From Bordetella ansorpii (GTDB taxonomy: Bacteria; Pseudomonadota; Gammaproteobacteria; Burkholderiales; Burkholderiaceae_B), in NCBI RefSeq assembly GCF_900078315.1, contig NZ_FKBS01000029.1, forward strand, positions 417,556 through 481,555: DNA of 64,000 nucleotides, given 5' to 3'. Both the position numbers and the translations under genes were made by a program. Under the pieces are notes generated by a model, which worked only from the letters and a program-made list of their open reading frames with translations, ran no database searches and had not been told where the DNA came from. Of the stretch, positions 49,107-59,876 are shown piece by piece. Numbering within the stretch: position 1 is the stretch's first letter; every line of letters begins with the position of its first letter.

Positions 49107-49910
49107 TCAGCCGATGAAGGGCGCCAGTTGCGTGGCCGAGGGATCGAACGGCGGCAGGCCGAATTCGTCGGGATACTCGATATCGGCCAGATACAGGCCA
49201 TCGGGCATGAAGGTGGGCGCGCCCAGCCTGCGGTCGCGCGCCTGCAGCAACTGGCCCATCCAGGCCACGCTTTCGCGGCCCTGGCCTACCTGCAGCAGCG
49301 CGCCGATCAGGTTGCGCACCATGTGATGCAGGAAAGCGTTGGCACGCAGCGTGAAGACGATGAACGGGCCACGGTCTTCGATATCCAGGCGATGCATGGT
49401 GCGCACGGGGTGCCTGGCCTGGCACTGCGAGGACCGGAAGCTGGAGAAATCATGTTCGCCGATCAGCGCCTGCGCAGCCTGGCGCATGGCGTCCAGGTCC
49501 AGCGGCTGGAAGCACCAACCGGCGCGGCCGGCCCACAGCGGCGGACGCACGCGGCCCCGCCACAGCAGATAGACGTAGGTGCGCGAGCGCGCCGAGAAAC
49601 GCGCGTGGAAGGTCTCGGGCATCGACTGCGCCCACTGCACGGCGATGCTGGGCGGCAGGAAGGCATTGACGCCCCGCACCCAGGACTCGTCGCGGCGCGC
49701 CAGATCCGTGTCCAGGTGCACGACCTGCGCGGCGCCGTGGACGCCGGTGTCGGTGCGCCCGGCACAGATCGTGGAAATGGGGCGATGGGTGCCGCTGAAG
49801 GCGCCCAGCGCGGTTTCGAGCGTGTCCTGCACGGTCTGGCCGTGCGGTTGGGTCTGCCAGCCCTGCCAGGCCGACCCATCGTAGGCCAGGCCCAGGGCGA
49901 TGCGCGGCAT
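49107..49910 (-). CDS. truA: tRNA pseudouridine(38-40) synthase
   Basis: A 267-residue pseudouridine synthase with catalytic Asp54 in [25 protein letters not shown] and [16 protein letters not shown] are family segments. Starts one base after the fimV stop, so it is co-translated with it; fimV-truA-trpF is a conserved order in betaproteobacteria and pseudomonads. Confidence 0.94.
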   Translation of the reverse strand: MPRIALGLAYDGSAWQGWQTQPHGQTVQDTLETALGAFSGTHRPISTICAGRTDTGVHGAAQVVHLDTDLARRDESWVRGVNAFLPPSIAVQWAQSMPETFHARFSARSRTYVYLLWRGRVRPPLWAGRAGWCFQPLDLDAMRQAAQALIGEHDFSSFRSSQCQARHPVRTMHRLDIEDRGPFIVFTLRANAFLHHMVRNLIGALLQVGQGRESVAWMGQLLQARDRRLGAPTFMPDGLYLADIEYPDEFGLPPFDPSATQLAPFIG

Positions 49911-49911
49911 G

Positions 49912-51891
49912 TCAGGTCCGGTTGTTGTACGAAGGTGAAGCAAACGGCGACGAGGACGGCGATTGCGATGGCGACGTCCCCGGAGCCTGGGCTGGGGTCG
50001 CGGAGGCACTGCCCTGTGTCGGCGGGGCGTCGCCGGCAGGGGAAGGACTCAAGGGCGCGGCAAAGGGAGAAGGCGCCGCGGACGGCGAAGGCGCGGCCGC
50101 CGGCGCGACGGCAGGCGCCGCCGCCGGCGAGGCGTCGCGCTGGACCGGCTTGGCCTCGTCCGTGGGCGGATGATTGAGGTCGAGATCGATCGCGTCGAGC
50201 TTGCGATTGAAGGCGCGGCTGTCGAAAGGCGGAGGATCGCTGTAGTCGACCGCTTCCACGTCTTCGTTGCGGCGCGTGCCCGCCCGGCGCAGCATCCAGG
50301 CCACGATGAAGATCAGTACCGCCAGCACGGCCGTGATGACGGCCAGCAGATTATCGACCAGCCATGACGGCATGCCGACCTTGCCCTGAGTAGAGGCGGC
50401 GCCTTGCTGCGCGGATGGCGCGTTGCCAGCCGATCCGGCGGCGGCGGACGGCGTGCCTGCCGCGGCGCCACCTGCACCCGCCTGGGCAGGCGTATTGTTC
50501 GAGGCGCCATTGGCGCTACCCGCCATGCCGCTGCCTGGCGCGCCGGCGGAGGCGCCAGCAGTGGCGGCATCGTTGCCTGCGCCACCCACGCCAGCACCAG
50601 CGGCCGCCGTGCCGTTCGCGCCGGCCGCACCGCCAGCCGCGGCATTATTCCCATTGGCCCCGGCCGCGCCACCCGCAGTACCTGCTGCCGCAGCCGCACC
50701 GGCCGGGCCTGCCGCTGCCGCACCGTTGGCCGAGGGCTGGGCAGCGTTGCCTTGCCCTGCCGCGCCGCCTGGATTGCCCGAAGCGGCCGTGGCCGCGCCA
50801 CCGGCCCCTGCACCCTGGCCAGCCGCGGCACGATTCAATGCATCCACGTTGGACTGCAGCGCATCGACGCGCTGGCGCGCTTCGTTCATGGCACGCTGGT
50901 CGGAAGCGCGGGCATCGCCCGCCGCATCCGACGAACCACCGGCGCCAGCCGCCGTATTGCCCGCCGCCCCCGCCGCTCCGTTGGACAAGCGCAGGCGGTC
51001 CTGCGCCGGCGGCTGCGCCACGGGCGAGCCGCTGCTGGCGCTATCCACCTGGCCGGACGAACCATCGGCGCGCGGCACGGCGGCGCCCGCCCCCGCGGCA
51101 GCGCCGAGGCGGCCGCGATAGCGCTCGTAAGCGGCGGCCTGCTCGGCGAAAATGCGGCGGGCCTCGTCGGGATCGATGGCGCGCACGGTCGCGGCGTCGG
51201 GAATCGTCAGCGTTTCGCCGGCGCGCACCAGGTTCATGTTGTTCTGGATGAAGGCCTGCGGATTGGCCTGCCACAGCGCCACCAGCATCTGGTAGACGGA
51301 CGCATCGGCGACCGCGTGGCGCACGGCAATGCCCGAAAGGGTCTGCCCCGGACGCACGGTGACGTCGTCGACGCGTTGCGCGGCCTGCGCACCGCCGGAT
51401 GCGGGCCGGGGCGCCGCCGCGGGTGCCGGAACCGCCGCGCGGCGCAAGCCGGCCTCGGCGTCGCGTGCCGGCACCATCAGCGTAACCTGCATCTGGCGCT
51501 GGCCGGCGCTGGAGCGCAGGTCCAGCAGCATGTCGACGGTTTGCGTGGTGATCGGCTGCGTGGCGGTGATGCTGACCACGCGGCGGGCCGCGCCGCTGCC
51601 CTCGAGATTGACCCGGGTGTCGGCCAATGGGGCAGGCGGCTGCAGGCCGGCGCGCTGCCACGACGCGGCGTCGGCCAGTTGCACCTGCAGCGAGGCGACC
51701 TCGTCCGCCGTCAGGTCCAGCAGCGGAATCTCGATGCGCATGGGCTCGCCGGGCAAGGACGCGACCCGCGCATGTCCTGCACGCGCCGCCTGCGCATCCA
51801 CGCAGACGGATGTGCCGATGGCCAGCGCCAACGCCAGGCCCAGGGCCTTGTTACGGGGGACATGATGCAGGCTACGCGGATGCGAAGTCAT
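49912..51891 (-). CDS. fimV: FimV-like peptidoglycan-binding protein (LysM, one membrane segment)
   Basis: A 659-residue inner-membrane protein related to FimV, which supports type IV pilus or polar complex assembly. Order: signal peptide (about 1-35), FimV N-domain ([13 protein letters not shown]), LysM domain ([27 protein letters not shown], about 180-240), a very Ala/Gly/Asn-rich low-complexity region (about 320-510), a membrane segment ([20 protein letters not shown], about 515-535) and a Pro/Ala/Ser tail. It lacks the long acidic TPR region of Pseudomonas FimV. Located in the asd-fimV-truA order. Confidence 0.85.
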   Translation of the reverse strand: MTSHPRSLHHVPRNKALGLALALAIGTSVCVDAQAARAGHARVASLPGEPMRIEIPLLDLTADEVASLQVQLADAASWQRAGLQPPAPLADTRVNLEGSGAARRVVSITATQPITTQTVDMLLDLRSSAGQRQMQVTLMVPARDAEAGLRRAAVPAPAAAPRPASGGAQAAQRVDDVTVRPGQTLSGIAVRHAVADASVYQMLVALWQANPQAFIQNNMNLVRAGETLTIPDAATVRAIDPDEARRIFAEQAAAYERYRGRLGAAAGAGAAVPRADGSSGQVDSASSGSPVAQPPAQDRLRLSNGAAGAAGNTAAGAGGSSDAAGDARASDQRAMNEARQRVDALQSNVDALNRAAAGQGAGAGGAATAASGNPGGAAGQGNAAQPSANGAAAAGPAGAAAAAGTAGGAAGANGNNAAAGGAAGANGTAAAGAGVGGAGNDAATAGASAGAPGSGMAGSANGASNNTPAQAGAGGAAAGTPSAAAGSAGNAPSAQQGAASTQGKVGMPSWLVDNLLAVITAVLAVLIFIVAWMLRRAGTRRNEDVEAVDYSDPPPFDSRAFNRKLDAIDLDLNHPPTDEAKPVQRDASPAAAPAVAPAAAPSPSAAPSPFAAPLSPSPAGDAPPTQGSASATPAQAPGTSPSQSPSSSPFASPSYNNRT

Positions 51892-52043
51892 GAGCCGGGA
51901 TTCCCTATTCTGCTTTTCGTGATCGATCGATATGGCGCAGGGCTGCGATCTCGAAGAACGCAGCCCGAAAGTGTAAAGGCATCATGCAAGGCGTTCAAAC
52001 CTGCAATCCGCCTGTCATGCCGGAAAATACACCCTGGATGTGA

Positions 52044-52067
52044 CGAGAGCACCCGCAGGTGCTCTCG
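52044..52067. terminator. Hairpin after asd
   Basis: A perfect 10-bp stem (CGAGAGCACC, 52044-52053, with 52058-52067) and a 4-nt loop in the 219-bp gap between asd and fimV. The T-run is weak (GTGTATTTTCC about 15 nt after on the minus strand). Confidence 0.45.
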
Positions 52068-52110
52068 CCGTACCCGATCAGCGCGGCGCCCGGCGCCGCG
52101 CAAGGGCGAA

Positions 52111-53241
52111 TCAGGCCTCGGCCAGAGCGATGCGCAGCATGCGGCGCAGCGGTTCGGCGGCGCCCCACAGCAGTTGGTCGCCGACGGTGAAGGCGCCCAG
52201 GTAGTCCGGGCCCATCGACAGCTTGCGCAGGCGACCCACCGGGATGTCCAGCGTGCCGGTGACGGCCACGGGGGTCAGACCCTTGACCGTGTCTTCCTTG
52301 GTGTTGGGGATGACCTTGGCCCATTGCGTACCCTGGGCGATGAGGTCCTGGATCTCGTCCAGCGGCACGTCGCGCTTGAGCTTGATGGTCAGCGCCTGGC
52401 TGTGGCAGCGCATGGCGCCGATGCGCACGCACAGGCCGTCGATCGGGGTGGGCCGGGTGCCGAAGGCCGCGCCGCGGCCCAGGATCTTGTTGGTCTCGGC
52501 CTCGCCCTTCCACTCTTCCTTGGACATGCCGTTGCCCAGATCCTTGTCGATCCAGGGGATGAGGCTGCCGCCCAGCGGCACGCCGAAGTGCTCGCGGGCC
52601 AGGCCCGGATCCTGCTGGGCCGCCAGCACGCCACGGTCGATGTCCAGGATGGCCGATGCCGGATCGTCCAGCAGCGGGCGCACGGCCTGGTTGAGGGTGC
52701 CGAACTGGGTGAGCAGTTCGCGCATGTGTTGCGCGCCGCCGCCCGAGGCCGCCTGGTACGTCATGGAGGTCATCCATTCGACCAGGTCGTTGTTGAACAG
52801 GCCGGCCAGGCCCATCAGCATGCAGCTGACGGTGCAGTTGCCGCCGACGAAGTTGCGCACGCCGCGCTTGAGGGCGGCGTCGATGACCGGACGGTTGACC
52901 GGGTCGAGCACGATGATGGCGTCATCGGCCATGCGCAGCGTGCTGGCGGCGTCGATCCAGATGCCGGTCCAGCCTTCGTTGCGCAGGCGGCCGTACACCT
53001 CGGTGGTGTAGTCACCGCCCTGGGCGGTGACGATGATCGGCAGTTTCTTGAGCGCTTCGATGTCGTAGGCGTCTTGCAACGGGCCCGCGCCGTCCGCCCA
53101 CGAAGGGGCGGCGCCGCCGGCGTTGCTGGTGGAGAAGAACACGGGTTCGATCAGGGCGAAGTCGTTTTCGTCGCGCATGCGCTGCATGAGCACCGAACCG
53201 ACCATGCCGCGCCACCCGACGAGGCCTACTGCTTGCGTCAT
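52111..53241 (-). CDS. asd: Aspartate-semialdehyde dehydrogenase
   Basis: A 376-residue NADPH enzyme feeding lysine, threonine and methionine synthesis. [17 protein letters not shown] (NADP loop), the catalytic Cys in [13 protein letters not shown] and [11 protein letters not shown] (catalytic His) are clear. Long-form (gram-negative) type. It lies 94 bp after leuB. Confidence 0.95.
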   Translation of the reverse strand: MTQAVGLVGWRGMVGSVLMQRMRDENDFALIEPVFFSTSNAGGAAPSWADGAGPLQDAYDIEALKKLPIIVTAQGGDYTTEVYGRLRNEGWTGIWIDAASTLRMADDAIIVLDPVNRPVIDAALKRGVRNFVGGNCTVSCMLMGLAGLFNNDLVEWMTSMTYQAASGGGAQHMRELLTQFGTLNQAVRPLLDDPASAILDIDRGVLAAQQDPGLAREHFGVPLGGSLIPWIDKDLGNGMSKEEWKGEAETNKILGRGAAFGTRPTPIDGLCVRIGAMRCHSQALTIKLKRDVPLDEIQDLIAQGTQWAKVIPNTKEDTVKGLTPVAVTGTLDIPVGRLRKLSMGPDYLGAFTVGDQLLWGAAEPLRRMLRIALAEA

Positions 53242-53335
53242 CTTGAAGAGCTCTTGAAAGTGATAACTACGTGAAAAAAGAAAGGAATCCTTCCAATTTA
53301 TCAGAATGCGCGGCGCGCTGCCGAAGCGGGCCGGA

Positions 53336-54409
53336 TTACAGCGCCTTCAGCACCGCGTCGCCCATCTCGGCGGTGGACACTTTGGTGGTGCCGCTCTCGT
53401 GGATGTCGGCGGTGCGCAGGCCCGAAGCCAGCACCTTGCGCACGGCGGCCTCGATGCGGTCGGCCTGGCCGGCCTGGTCCAGCGAGTAGCGCAGCAGCAT
53501 GGCGGCCGACAGGATGGTGGCCAGCGGGTTGGCGACGCCCTTGCCCGCGATGTCCGGCGCCGAACCGTGGCTGGGCTCGTACAGGCCCTGGCCGTTGGCG
53601 TTCAGCGAGGCCGACGGCAGCATGCCGATCGAGCCCGTCAGCATGGCGGCCTCGTCGGACAGGATGTCGCCGAACAGGTTGCCGGTGACGATGACGTCGA
53701 AGTTGCGCGGCGCGCGCACCAGCTGCATGGCGGCGTTGTCCACGTACATGTGCGACAGCTCGACATCGGGGTATTCACGGCTGACCTCGATGACGATGTC
53801 GCGCCAGAACTGCGAGGTTTCCAGCACGTTGGCCTTGTCCACGCTGCACAGCTTCTTGCCGCGCTTGCGGGCCGCCTCGAAGCCGATGCGCGCGATGCGG
53901 CGCACTTCGGTGTCGGCATAGCGCATCGTGTCGTAGCCTTCGCGCTCGCCGGCAAAGGCGCCGTCCTCGGCCGTGCGCACGCCGCGCGGGGTGCCGAAGT
54001 AGATGTCGCCGGTCAGTTCGCGGATGATCAGCAGGTCCAGGCCCGACACGATCTCGGGCTTCAGCGACGAGGCGCTGGCCAGCTCGGGATACAGGATGGC
54101 CGGACGCAGGTTGGCGAACAGGCCCAGCGCCTTGCGCAGGCCCAGGATGGCCTGCTCGGGGCGGAACTCGCGCGGCAGGCTGTCGTACTTCCAGTCGCCC
54201 ACGGCGCCGAACAGCACGGCGCGCGACTGCTTGGCCAGGTCCAGCGTGGCCGGCGGCAGCGGGTGCTCGAACTGGTCGAAGGCAGCGCCGCCCACGGCGG
54301 CCTGCTTCATTTCCAGCGGCAGGCCCAGCGCGCCCAGCACGCGCACGGCCTGTTCGACGATTTCCGGCCCGATACCGTCGCCGGGCAGCACTGCGATTTG
54401 ATGCGTCAT
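53336..54409 (-). CDS. leuB: 3-isopropylmalate dehydrogenase
   Basis: A 357-residue NAD-dependent decarboxylating dehydrogenase of leucine biosynthesis. [21 protein letters not shown], the catalytic Tyr/Lys in YVDNAAMQL and KANVLETS, and [13 protein letters not shown] are intact. I used the second ATG (54409), with AGGA upstream, since the family starts at about [10 protein letters not shown]. Confidence 0.95.
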   Translation of the reverse strand: MTHQIAVLPGDGIGPEIVEQAVRVLGALGLPLEMKQAAVGGAAFDQFEHPLPPATLDLAKQSRAVLFGAVGDWKYDSLPREFRPEQAILGLRKALGLFANLRPAILYPELASASSLKPEIVSGLDLLIIRELTGDIYFGTPRGVRTAEDGAFAGEREGYDTMRYADTEVRRIARIGFEAARKRGKKLCSVDKANVLETSQFWRDIVIEVSREYPDVELSHMYVDNAAMQLVRAPRNFDVIVTGNLFGDILSDEAAMLTGSIGMLPSASLNANGQGLYEPSHGSAPDIAGKGVANPLATILSAAMLLRYSLDQAGQADRIEAAVRKVLASGLRTADIHESGTTKVSTAEMGDAVLKAL

Positions 54410-54495
54410 GAATGAATCCTGTTCGTTTTGCATGGAAGGCAGGAGGTGCCCACCTTGGAATGATTGATTGAGTGCTTCAACGCCGGGAACAGGCC

Positions 54496-55146
54496 CTAAA
54501 CCACCGGCCTGCCTTCCAGCCAGGGGTGGCGCGCCAGGCGCTCGGCCTCGAAGGCACGGATCTTGTCGGCGTGGCGCAAGGTCAGGCCGATGTCGTCCAG
54601 GCCGTTCAGCAGCAGGTATTTACGGAAAGGCTCGATGTCGAAGGCCATTTCACGTCCATCGGCGGCGATGACGACCTGGCGGTCGAGGTCGATGCGCAGT
54701 TTGTAGCCGGGGAAAGCCTTCACTTCGTCGAACAGGCGAGCCACTTCGAACTCGGACAGCACGATGGGCAACAGACCATTCTTGAAGCTGTTGTTGAAGA
54801 AGATGTCGGCATAGGACGGCGCGATGATGGCGCGAAAGCCGTATTGCGTCAGCGCCCACGGGGCGTGCTCGCGGCTGGAGCCGCAGCCGAAGTTCTTGCG
54901 CGCCAGCAGCACCGAGGCGTGCTGGTAGCGCGGCTGGTTCAGCACGAAATCCGGGTTGAGCGGACGCTTGCTGTTGTCCATGCCGGGTTCGCCGTGATCC
55001 AGGTAGCGCAGCTCGTCGAACAGGTTCGGGCCGAAGCCGGTGCGCTTGATGGACTTGAGGAACTGCTTGGGGATGATGAGGTCGGTATCGACGTTCTCGC
55101 GATCGAGCGGCGCCACCAGGCCTTCATGTTGGGTGAATGCTTGCAT
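54496..55146 (-). CDS. leuD: 3-isopropylmalate dehydratase small subunit
   Basis: A 216-residue swivel subunit of isopropylmalate isomerase. [26 protein letters not shown] and [13 protein letters not shown] (family signatures) are present. Eleven bp after leuC; forms the heterodimer with LeuC. Confidence 0.95.
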   Translation of the reverse strand: MQAFTQHEGLVAPLDRENVDTDLIIPKQFLKSIKRTGFGPNLFDELRYLDHGEPGMDNSKRPLNPDFVLNQPRYQHASVLLARKNFGCGSSREHAPWALTQYGFRAIIAPSYADIFFNNSFKNGLLPIVLSEFEVARLFDEVKAFPGYKLRIDLDRQVVIAADGREMAFDIEPFRKYLLLNGLDDIGLTLRHADKIRAFEAERLARHPWLEGRPVV

Positions 55147-55157
55147 GACTGGAATCC

Positions 55158-56561
55158 TTAGCGGAACGAACGGACGTCGACGAAATGGCCGGCCACGGCG
55201 GCGGCGGCGGCCATGGCGGGACTGACCAGGTGGGTCCGGCCACCCTGGCCCTGACGGCCCTCGAAATTGCGGTTCGAGGTCGAGGCGCAGCGTTCTTCGG
55301 GTTCGAGGCGGTCGGCGTTCATGGCCAGGCACATCGAACAGCCGGGCTCACGCCATTCGAAGCCGGCCTCGATGAAGATCTTGTCCAGGCCTTCGCGCTC
55401 GGCCTGCTGCTTGACCAGGCCCGAACCCGGCACGACCATCGCCTGCTTCACGTTGGAAGCCACGCGCTTGCCGCGCGCCACGGCGGCGGCCGCGCGCAGG
55501 TCTTCGATGCGCGAGTTGGTGCACGAACCGATGAACACGCGGTCGACGCGGATGTCGGTCAGCGGGGTGTTGGGCTTGAGGCCCATGTATTGCAGCGCGC
55601 GCTCCATGCCGTTGCGGCGCACGTCGTCCTTCTCTCGGTCGGGGTCCGGCACGCGGGCATCCACCGGCAGCACCATCTCGGGCGAGGTGCCCCAGGTGAC
55701 CTGCGGCTTGATGGTGCGGGCGTCGACCTCGACCACGCGGTCGAACTTGGCGCCGTCATCGCTGTGCAGCGTGCGCCAGTAGGCCACGGCCTGGTCCCAC
55801 AGCACGCCCGTGGGCGAGAAGGGACGGCCGCGGAAATACTCGATGGTCTTGTCGTCGACCGCCACCATGCCCGAGCGCGCGCCGGCCTCGATGGCCATGT
55901 TGCACACCGTCATGCGGCCTTCGACCGACAGCGAACGGATGGTGCTGCCCGCGAACTCGATGGCGTGGCCGGTGCCGCCGGCCGTGCCGATGATGCCGAT
56001 GACGTGCAGCACGACGTCCTTGGCCGTACAGCCGAACGGCAGCTCGCCGTCGACCTTGATGAGCATGCTTTTGGCTTTCTTCATCAGCAGCGTCTGCGTG
56101 GCCAGCACGTGCTCGACCTCGGACGTGCCGATGCCGAACGCCAGCGCGCCCATGGCGCCATGAGTGCTGGTGTGCGAGTCGCCGCAGACCACGGTCATGC
56201 CGGGCAGCGTGGCGCCCTGCTCCGGTCCGATGACGTGCACGATGCCCTGGCGCAGGTCATTCATGCGGAATTCGGTGATGCCGAACTTGTCGCAATTGGC
56301 ATCCAGCGTATCGACCTGCAGCTTGGAGATCGGGTCGTCGATGCCGCCGGCGCGGTTCAGGGTGGGGACGTTATGGTCGGCCACCGCCAGGTTGGCGCTG
56401 ATGCGCCACGGCTTGCGCTCGGCCATCGTCAGGCCTTCGAACGCCTGCGGGCTGGTCACCTCGTGCAGGAGGTGGCGATCGATATAGAGCAGACAGGTAC
56501 CGTCGGACTCTTGGTGGACGACGTGGGCGTCCCAGAGTTTGTCGTAGAGGGATTGGGCCAT
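55158..56561 (-). CDS. leuC: 3-isopropylmalate dehydratase large subunit
   Basis: A 467-residue [4Fe-4S] hydro-lyase that isomerises 2- to 3-isopropylmalate with LeuD. The cluster cysteines are in [25 protein letters not shown] and GCSMCLAMN. It heads leuC-leuD-leuB, with asd downstream. Start at 56561 ([11 protein letters not shown]) follows family length; the longer reading is not supported. Confidence 0.95.
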   Translation of the reverse strand: MAQSLYDKLWDAHVVHQESDGTCLLYIDRHLLHEVTSPQAFEGLTMAERKPWRISANLAVADHNVPTLNRAGGIDDPISKLQVDTLDANCDKFGITEFRMNDLRQGIVHVIGPEQGATLPGMTVVCGDSHTSTHGAMGALAFGIGTSEVEHVLATQTLLMKKAKSMLIKVDGELPFGCTAKDVVLHVIGIIGTAGGTGHAIEFAGSTIRSLSVEGRMTVCNMAIEAGARSGMVAVDDKTIEYFRGRPFSPTGVLWDQAVAYWRTLHSDDGAKFDRVVEVDARTIKPQVTWGTSPEMVLPVDARVPDPDREKDDVRRNGMERALQYMGLKPNTPLTDIRVDRVFIGSCTNSRIEDLRAAAAVARGKRVASNVKQAMVVPGSGLVKQQAEREGLDKIFIEAGFEWREPGCSMCLAMNADRLEPEERCASTSNRNFEGRQGQGGRTHLVSPAMAAAAAVAGHFVDVRSFR

Positions 56562-56650
56562 GGAAGCGCTCTGCAAGTGGACATTCCGGCTTGGGTCCGC
56601 GCAACGGTGTTCGGGACACCCGCCGCCGCGGACCACTGCGGCATCGCCGA

Positions 56651-56700
56651 ATTATGCCCAGGGCCTGAACCTAGTACAACTCAACCACCGATACTAGTAT
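56651..56700 (-). promoter_or_regulatory. leuC promoter with upstream palindrome
   Basis: On the minus strand TTGTAC (56674-56679) and CATAAT (56651-56656) with 17-bp spacing, about 85 nt before the leuC ATG. Twelve bp upstream of the -35 is ATACTAGTAT (56691-56700), a perfect 10-bp palindrome in the position of a LysR-type activator site. No leucine codon-rich leader peptide is seen. Confidence 0.6.
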
Positions 56701-56773
56701 TGTGGGTACCTGCATTGAGGAAACGACGGATCGCCATCCGCCCTTGGTGCCCACAATACGCACGATCCTGATC

Positions 56774-57736
56774 CTAACGGGCCGGCGTCACCAGGTTGCG
56801 CGGCTGTCCCGCCACGAACCCCTCGATGTTGTCCACCAACTGATCCGCCAGGCCCTGCATGGCCTCCAGTGAGGCCCAGGCCACGTGCGGGGTCAGCAGG
56901 AAATGGGGATGGTCGGCCAGCGCCATGAAGGGATGATCCGGCGCCGGCGGCTCGGCTGTGCACACGTCGAATCCCGCGCCGGCGATCTGTCCGGCACGCA
57001 AGGCATCGACCAGCGCCTGCTCGTCCACGAGGCCGCCGCGCGCGGTGTTGATCAGCAACGGCTTGCGCGCCATCTGCGCGAACTCGGGCGCGCCGATCAT
57101 GTTGCGCGTCGTCGGCCGCAGCGGGCAATGCAGGGTGATGATGTCGGACTCGGCCAGCACCCGCTCGAACGGCGTGTACAGGCTGCCCATGCCGGACGAG
57201 CCCTTGTGGGCCGAAAACAGCACTTTCATCCCCAGCGCACGCCCGATCGCCGCCACCGAATTGCCCAGCACGCCGTCGCCGATGATGCCGAGCGTCGAAC
57301 CCGCCAGGTCGCGGATCGGGAAATCGAAATAGCAGAACTGGCCCGACGCCTGCCAGCGGCCCGCGGCCACCGAATCGGCATAGGCGCGGATGCTGCGGCG
57401 CAAGGCGAAGATCAGCGCGAACGTGTGCTCGGGCACGGTGTTCACGGCGTAGTTGCGGATGTTGCTGACGGCCACTTGCCGTTGCGCGCAGGCCGCCAGA
57501 TCGACGTTGTCGGTGCCCGTGGCGGCCACCGCCACCAGCTTCAGGCGCGTGGCCTGCGCCAGCGATTCGGCGCTGATCCTGGCCTTGTTGGTGATGACGA
57601 TGTCGGCATCGGCGATCCGGCCCGCGACCTCCGCGGCCTCGGTTCGCTCGTGGGACACCAGTTCATGCGCGAAGGCGGGCGCCCGCAACTTGACCTCGGG
57701 CGACAGCGTGGCTCGGTCCAGGAATACGATCTTCAT
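56774..57736 (-). CDS. D-2-hydroxyacid dehydrogenase (glycerate dehydrogenase-like)
   Basis: A 320-residue NAD-dependent D-2-hydroxyacid dehydrogenase. GIIGDGVLGNSVA is the nucleotide loop, with catalytic Arg in NTARGGLVDE, Glu in CTAEPP and His in LTPHVAWAS. Most like HprA (hydroxypyruvate/glycerate). It is separated by a promoter region from leuC, so it is not part of the leu unit. It shows only family-level similarity to the enzyme at 6409. Confidence 0.85.
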   Translation of the reverse strand: MKIVFLDRATLSPEVKLRAPAFAHELVSHERTEAAEVAGRIADADIVITNKARISAESLAQATRLKLVAVAATGTDNVDLAACAQRQVAVSNIRNYAVNTVPEHTFALIFALRRSIRAYADSVAAGRWQASGQFCYFDFPIRDLAGSTLGIIGDGVLGNSVAAIGRALGMKVLFSAHKGSSGMGSLYTPFERVLAESDIITLHCPLRPTTRNMIGAPEFAQMARKPLLINTARGGLVDEQALVDALRAGQIAGAGFDVCTAEPPAPDHPFMALADHPHFLLTPHVAWASLEAMQGLADQLVDNIEGFVAGQPRNLVTPAR

Positions 57737-57837
57737 AGTCAAACCATCAATGGGCAGCGCAGGCTGCGGAAACGGAACCCGGGACGAGGCCGGGCGGCGG
57801 AAAGGCAGCGGCCGGCGATGCCGCCGGACGGCCAACG

Positions 57838-58695
57838 TCAGCGGGCGGCCTTGCCGGCCTGCTCGTACAGCGGCATGACCTGCTGGGCGGTCGCCTGCAA
57901 TTCGGTGATGCGGGTCGAGGCCGACGGGTGCGTCGACAGGAACTCCGGCTGCGACTGGCCGCCCGAGGCCGCCCCCATCTTCTGCCACAACGTGACGGCG
58001 GCGCGCGGATCGTACCCGGCGCGGGCGGCCAGTTCGACCCCCATGCGGTCGGCCTCGGTCTCGTGCGTGCGGCTGTTGGGCAGCGTGAACATCACGTTGG
58101 TCAGTTGCCCACCCAGGTCGGAGGCGGTGGACGAGCCCGTGGCGATCGACAGCACCTGCAGGCCGATGTTGGTGGCCATCTGCTGCGACACCCGCTCGCG
58201 CGCATGTTCGCGCAGCGCATGCGCGATCTCATGGCCCAGCACGGCGGCCAGTTCGGCATCCGTCGGCTTGATCTTGTCCAGCAGTCCCGTGTAGACGGCG
58301 ATCTTGCCGCCGGGCATGCACCACGCGTTGATGTCGTCGGTGGACAGTACGTGAACCTCCCAGGCCCACTTGGCCGCATCGGGACGGAAGGTGCCGACCT
58401 GCGCGATCAGGCGTTGGGAAATGCCGCGCACGCGGTTCAGTTGCGCGGCGTCGCGGTCCAGCAACCCCTTGGTGCGCGCCTGCTGCACGATCTCGCTGTA
58501 CTGCTGCGACGCCTCCTGGTTGAGCTGCTGCTCGGGCACCAGGCTGGACATGTACTGGGTACGCTCCACGCCCACCGCGCCGGATTGCGTGGTGTTGACG
58601 CTGGCGCAACCCGCCAGGACGGCCAGCGTGGCCGCGGCGGCGGCCTGCGCGGCGCGGCGCGCCCAGGGCGAACGGATCATCATCATCGAAACCAT
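57838..58695 (-). CDS. M48-family zinc metalloprotease lipoprotein (LoiP/BepA-like)
   Basis: A 285-residue periplasmic outer-membrane-associated peptidase. Lipobox VLAGC (about residue 30), HEIAHA zinc motif with the third ligand in THETEAD. It probably handles misfolded outer membrane or periplasmic proteins. The ATG at 58695 has GGAG 6 nt upstream; the longer reading is not needed. 101 bp after the dehydrogenase gene. Confidence 0.88.
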   Translation of the reverse strand: MVSMMMIRSPWARRAAQAAAAATLAVLAGCASVNTTQSGAVGVERTQYMSSLVPEQQLNQEASQQYSEIVQQARTKGLLDRDAAQLNRVRGISQRLIAQVGTFRPDAAKWAWEVHVLSTDDINAWCMPGGKIAVYTGLLDKIKPTDAELAAVLGHEIAHALREHARERVSQQMATNIGLQVLSIATGSSTASDLGGQLTNVMFTLPNSRTHETEADRMGVELAARAGYDPRAAVTLWQKMGAASGGQSQPEFLSTHPSASTRITELQATAQQVMPLYEQAGKAAR

Positions 58696-58777
58696 GCGGA
58701 TCTCCGGCAAGGAGGACAACAACGTACGAGGGGGGACTACCAGCGGCGTGCCCACCGGGCGCGGACGCGCCGGGCGC

Positions 58778-59836
58778 TCAGCCGCACTGGCCGCGATGCA
58801 GCAACGCGTGGTCGATCAGGATCAGCGCCAGCAAGGCCTCGGCGATCGGGGTGGCGCGGATGCCCACGCACGGATCGTGGCGGCCCAGCGTCTGGACCAC
58901 GGTGGGCTCGCCCGCGCGGTTGACCGACTGGCGTTCGACCCGGATGCTGGACGTGGGCTTGATGGCCAGCGACACGGTGATGGGCTGGCCCGTGGAGATG
59001 CCGCCCAGCACGCCGCCGGCGTGATTGGTGAGAAAGCCCTGGGGCGTGATCTCGTCGCCGTGCTCGGAGCCGCGCTGCACGATGCTGCCGAAGCCCGCGC
59101 CGATCGACACGCCCTTGACGGCGTTCAGGCCCATCATGGCGTGGGCGATGTCGGCGTCCAGGCGGTCGTAGATGGGCGTACCCCACCCCGCCGGCAGGCC
59201 TTCGGCCACGACCTCGATGCGCGCGCCGATGGAGTCGCCATCGCGGCGCAGTTCGTCCATGTAGGCCTCGAGTTGCGCCACCACCCCGGCATTGGGCGCG
59301 TAGAACGGATTGTTGGGCACTTCGTCCCAGGATTCGAACGGAATCTCGATGGGACCCAGCTGGCTCATGTAGCCGCGCACCTTCACGCCGAACTGCGAGG
59401 CCAGCCACTTCTTGGCGATGGCGCCGGCGGCCACGGTGGGCGCGGTCAGGCGCGCCGACGAACGGCCGCCGCCGCGCGGGTCGCGCACGCCGAACTTGTT
59501 CCAGTAGGTGTAGTCGGCGTGGCCGGGGCGGAAGGTGTCCGCGATGTTCGAATAGTCCTTGCTGCGCGCGTCGGTGTTGCGGATCAGCAGGCCGATGGGC
59601 GTGCCGGTGGTGACGCCTTCGTACACGCCGGACAGGATCTCGACCTGGTCGGCTTCCTGGCGCTGGGTGACGTGGCGCGAAGTGCCGGGACGGCGGCGGT
59701 CGAGTTCGGCCTGGATGTCGGCCGCCGCCAGCGGCAGTCCGGGCGGGCAACCATCGACCACGCAGCCGATGGCCGGGCCGTGCGATTCGCCGAAATTGGT
59801 GACGCGGAACAGAGTGCCTAAGGTATTGCCGGACAT
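58778..59836 (-). CDS. aroC: Chorismate synthase
   Basis: A 352-residue FMN-dependent enzyme making chorismate from EPSP, the end of the shikimate pathway. [36 protein letters not shown] and [12 protein letters not shown] are intact. Stands between the M48 and EAL genes. Confidence 0.95.
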   Translation of the reverse strand: MSGNTLGTLFRVTNFGESHGPAIGCVVDGCPPGLPLAAADIQAELDRRRPGTSRHVTQRQEADQVEILSGVYEGVTTGTPIGLLIRNTDARSKDYSNIADTFRPGHADYTYWNKFGVRDPRGGGRSSARLTAPTVAAGAIAKKWLASQFGVKVRGYMSQLGPIEIPFESWDEVPNNPFYAPNAGVVAQLEAYMDELRRDGDSIGARIEVVAEGLPAGWGTPIYDRLDADIAHAMMGLNAVKGVSIGAGFGSIVQRGSEHGDEITPQGFLTNHAGGVLGGISTGQPITVSLAIKPTSSIRVERQSVNRAGEPTVVQTLGRHDPCVGIRATPIAEALLALILIDHALLHRGQCG

Positions 59837-59876
59837 GACGGTAGCGGATGCGATCGAGCGGAAGCGGGAGGCTCGA

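Noticed and set aside
49912..51251. Ser/Arg/His-rich plus-strand ORFs across fimV
   Set aside because: They are shadows of the Ala/Gly-rich repeats of FimV.
44000..52000. CRISPR array or phage structural genes around the tRNA region
   Set aside because: No regularly spaced repeats and no integrase, capsid or portal genes are seen; only remnants near tRNA-Val.
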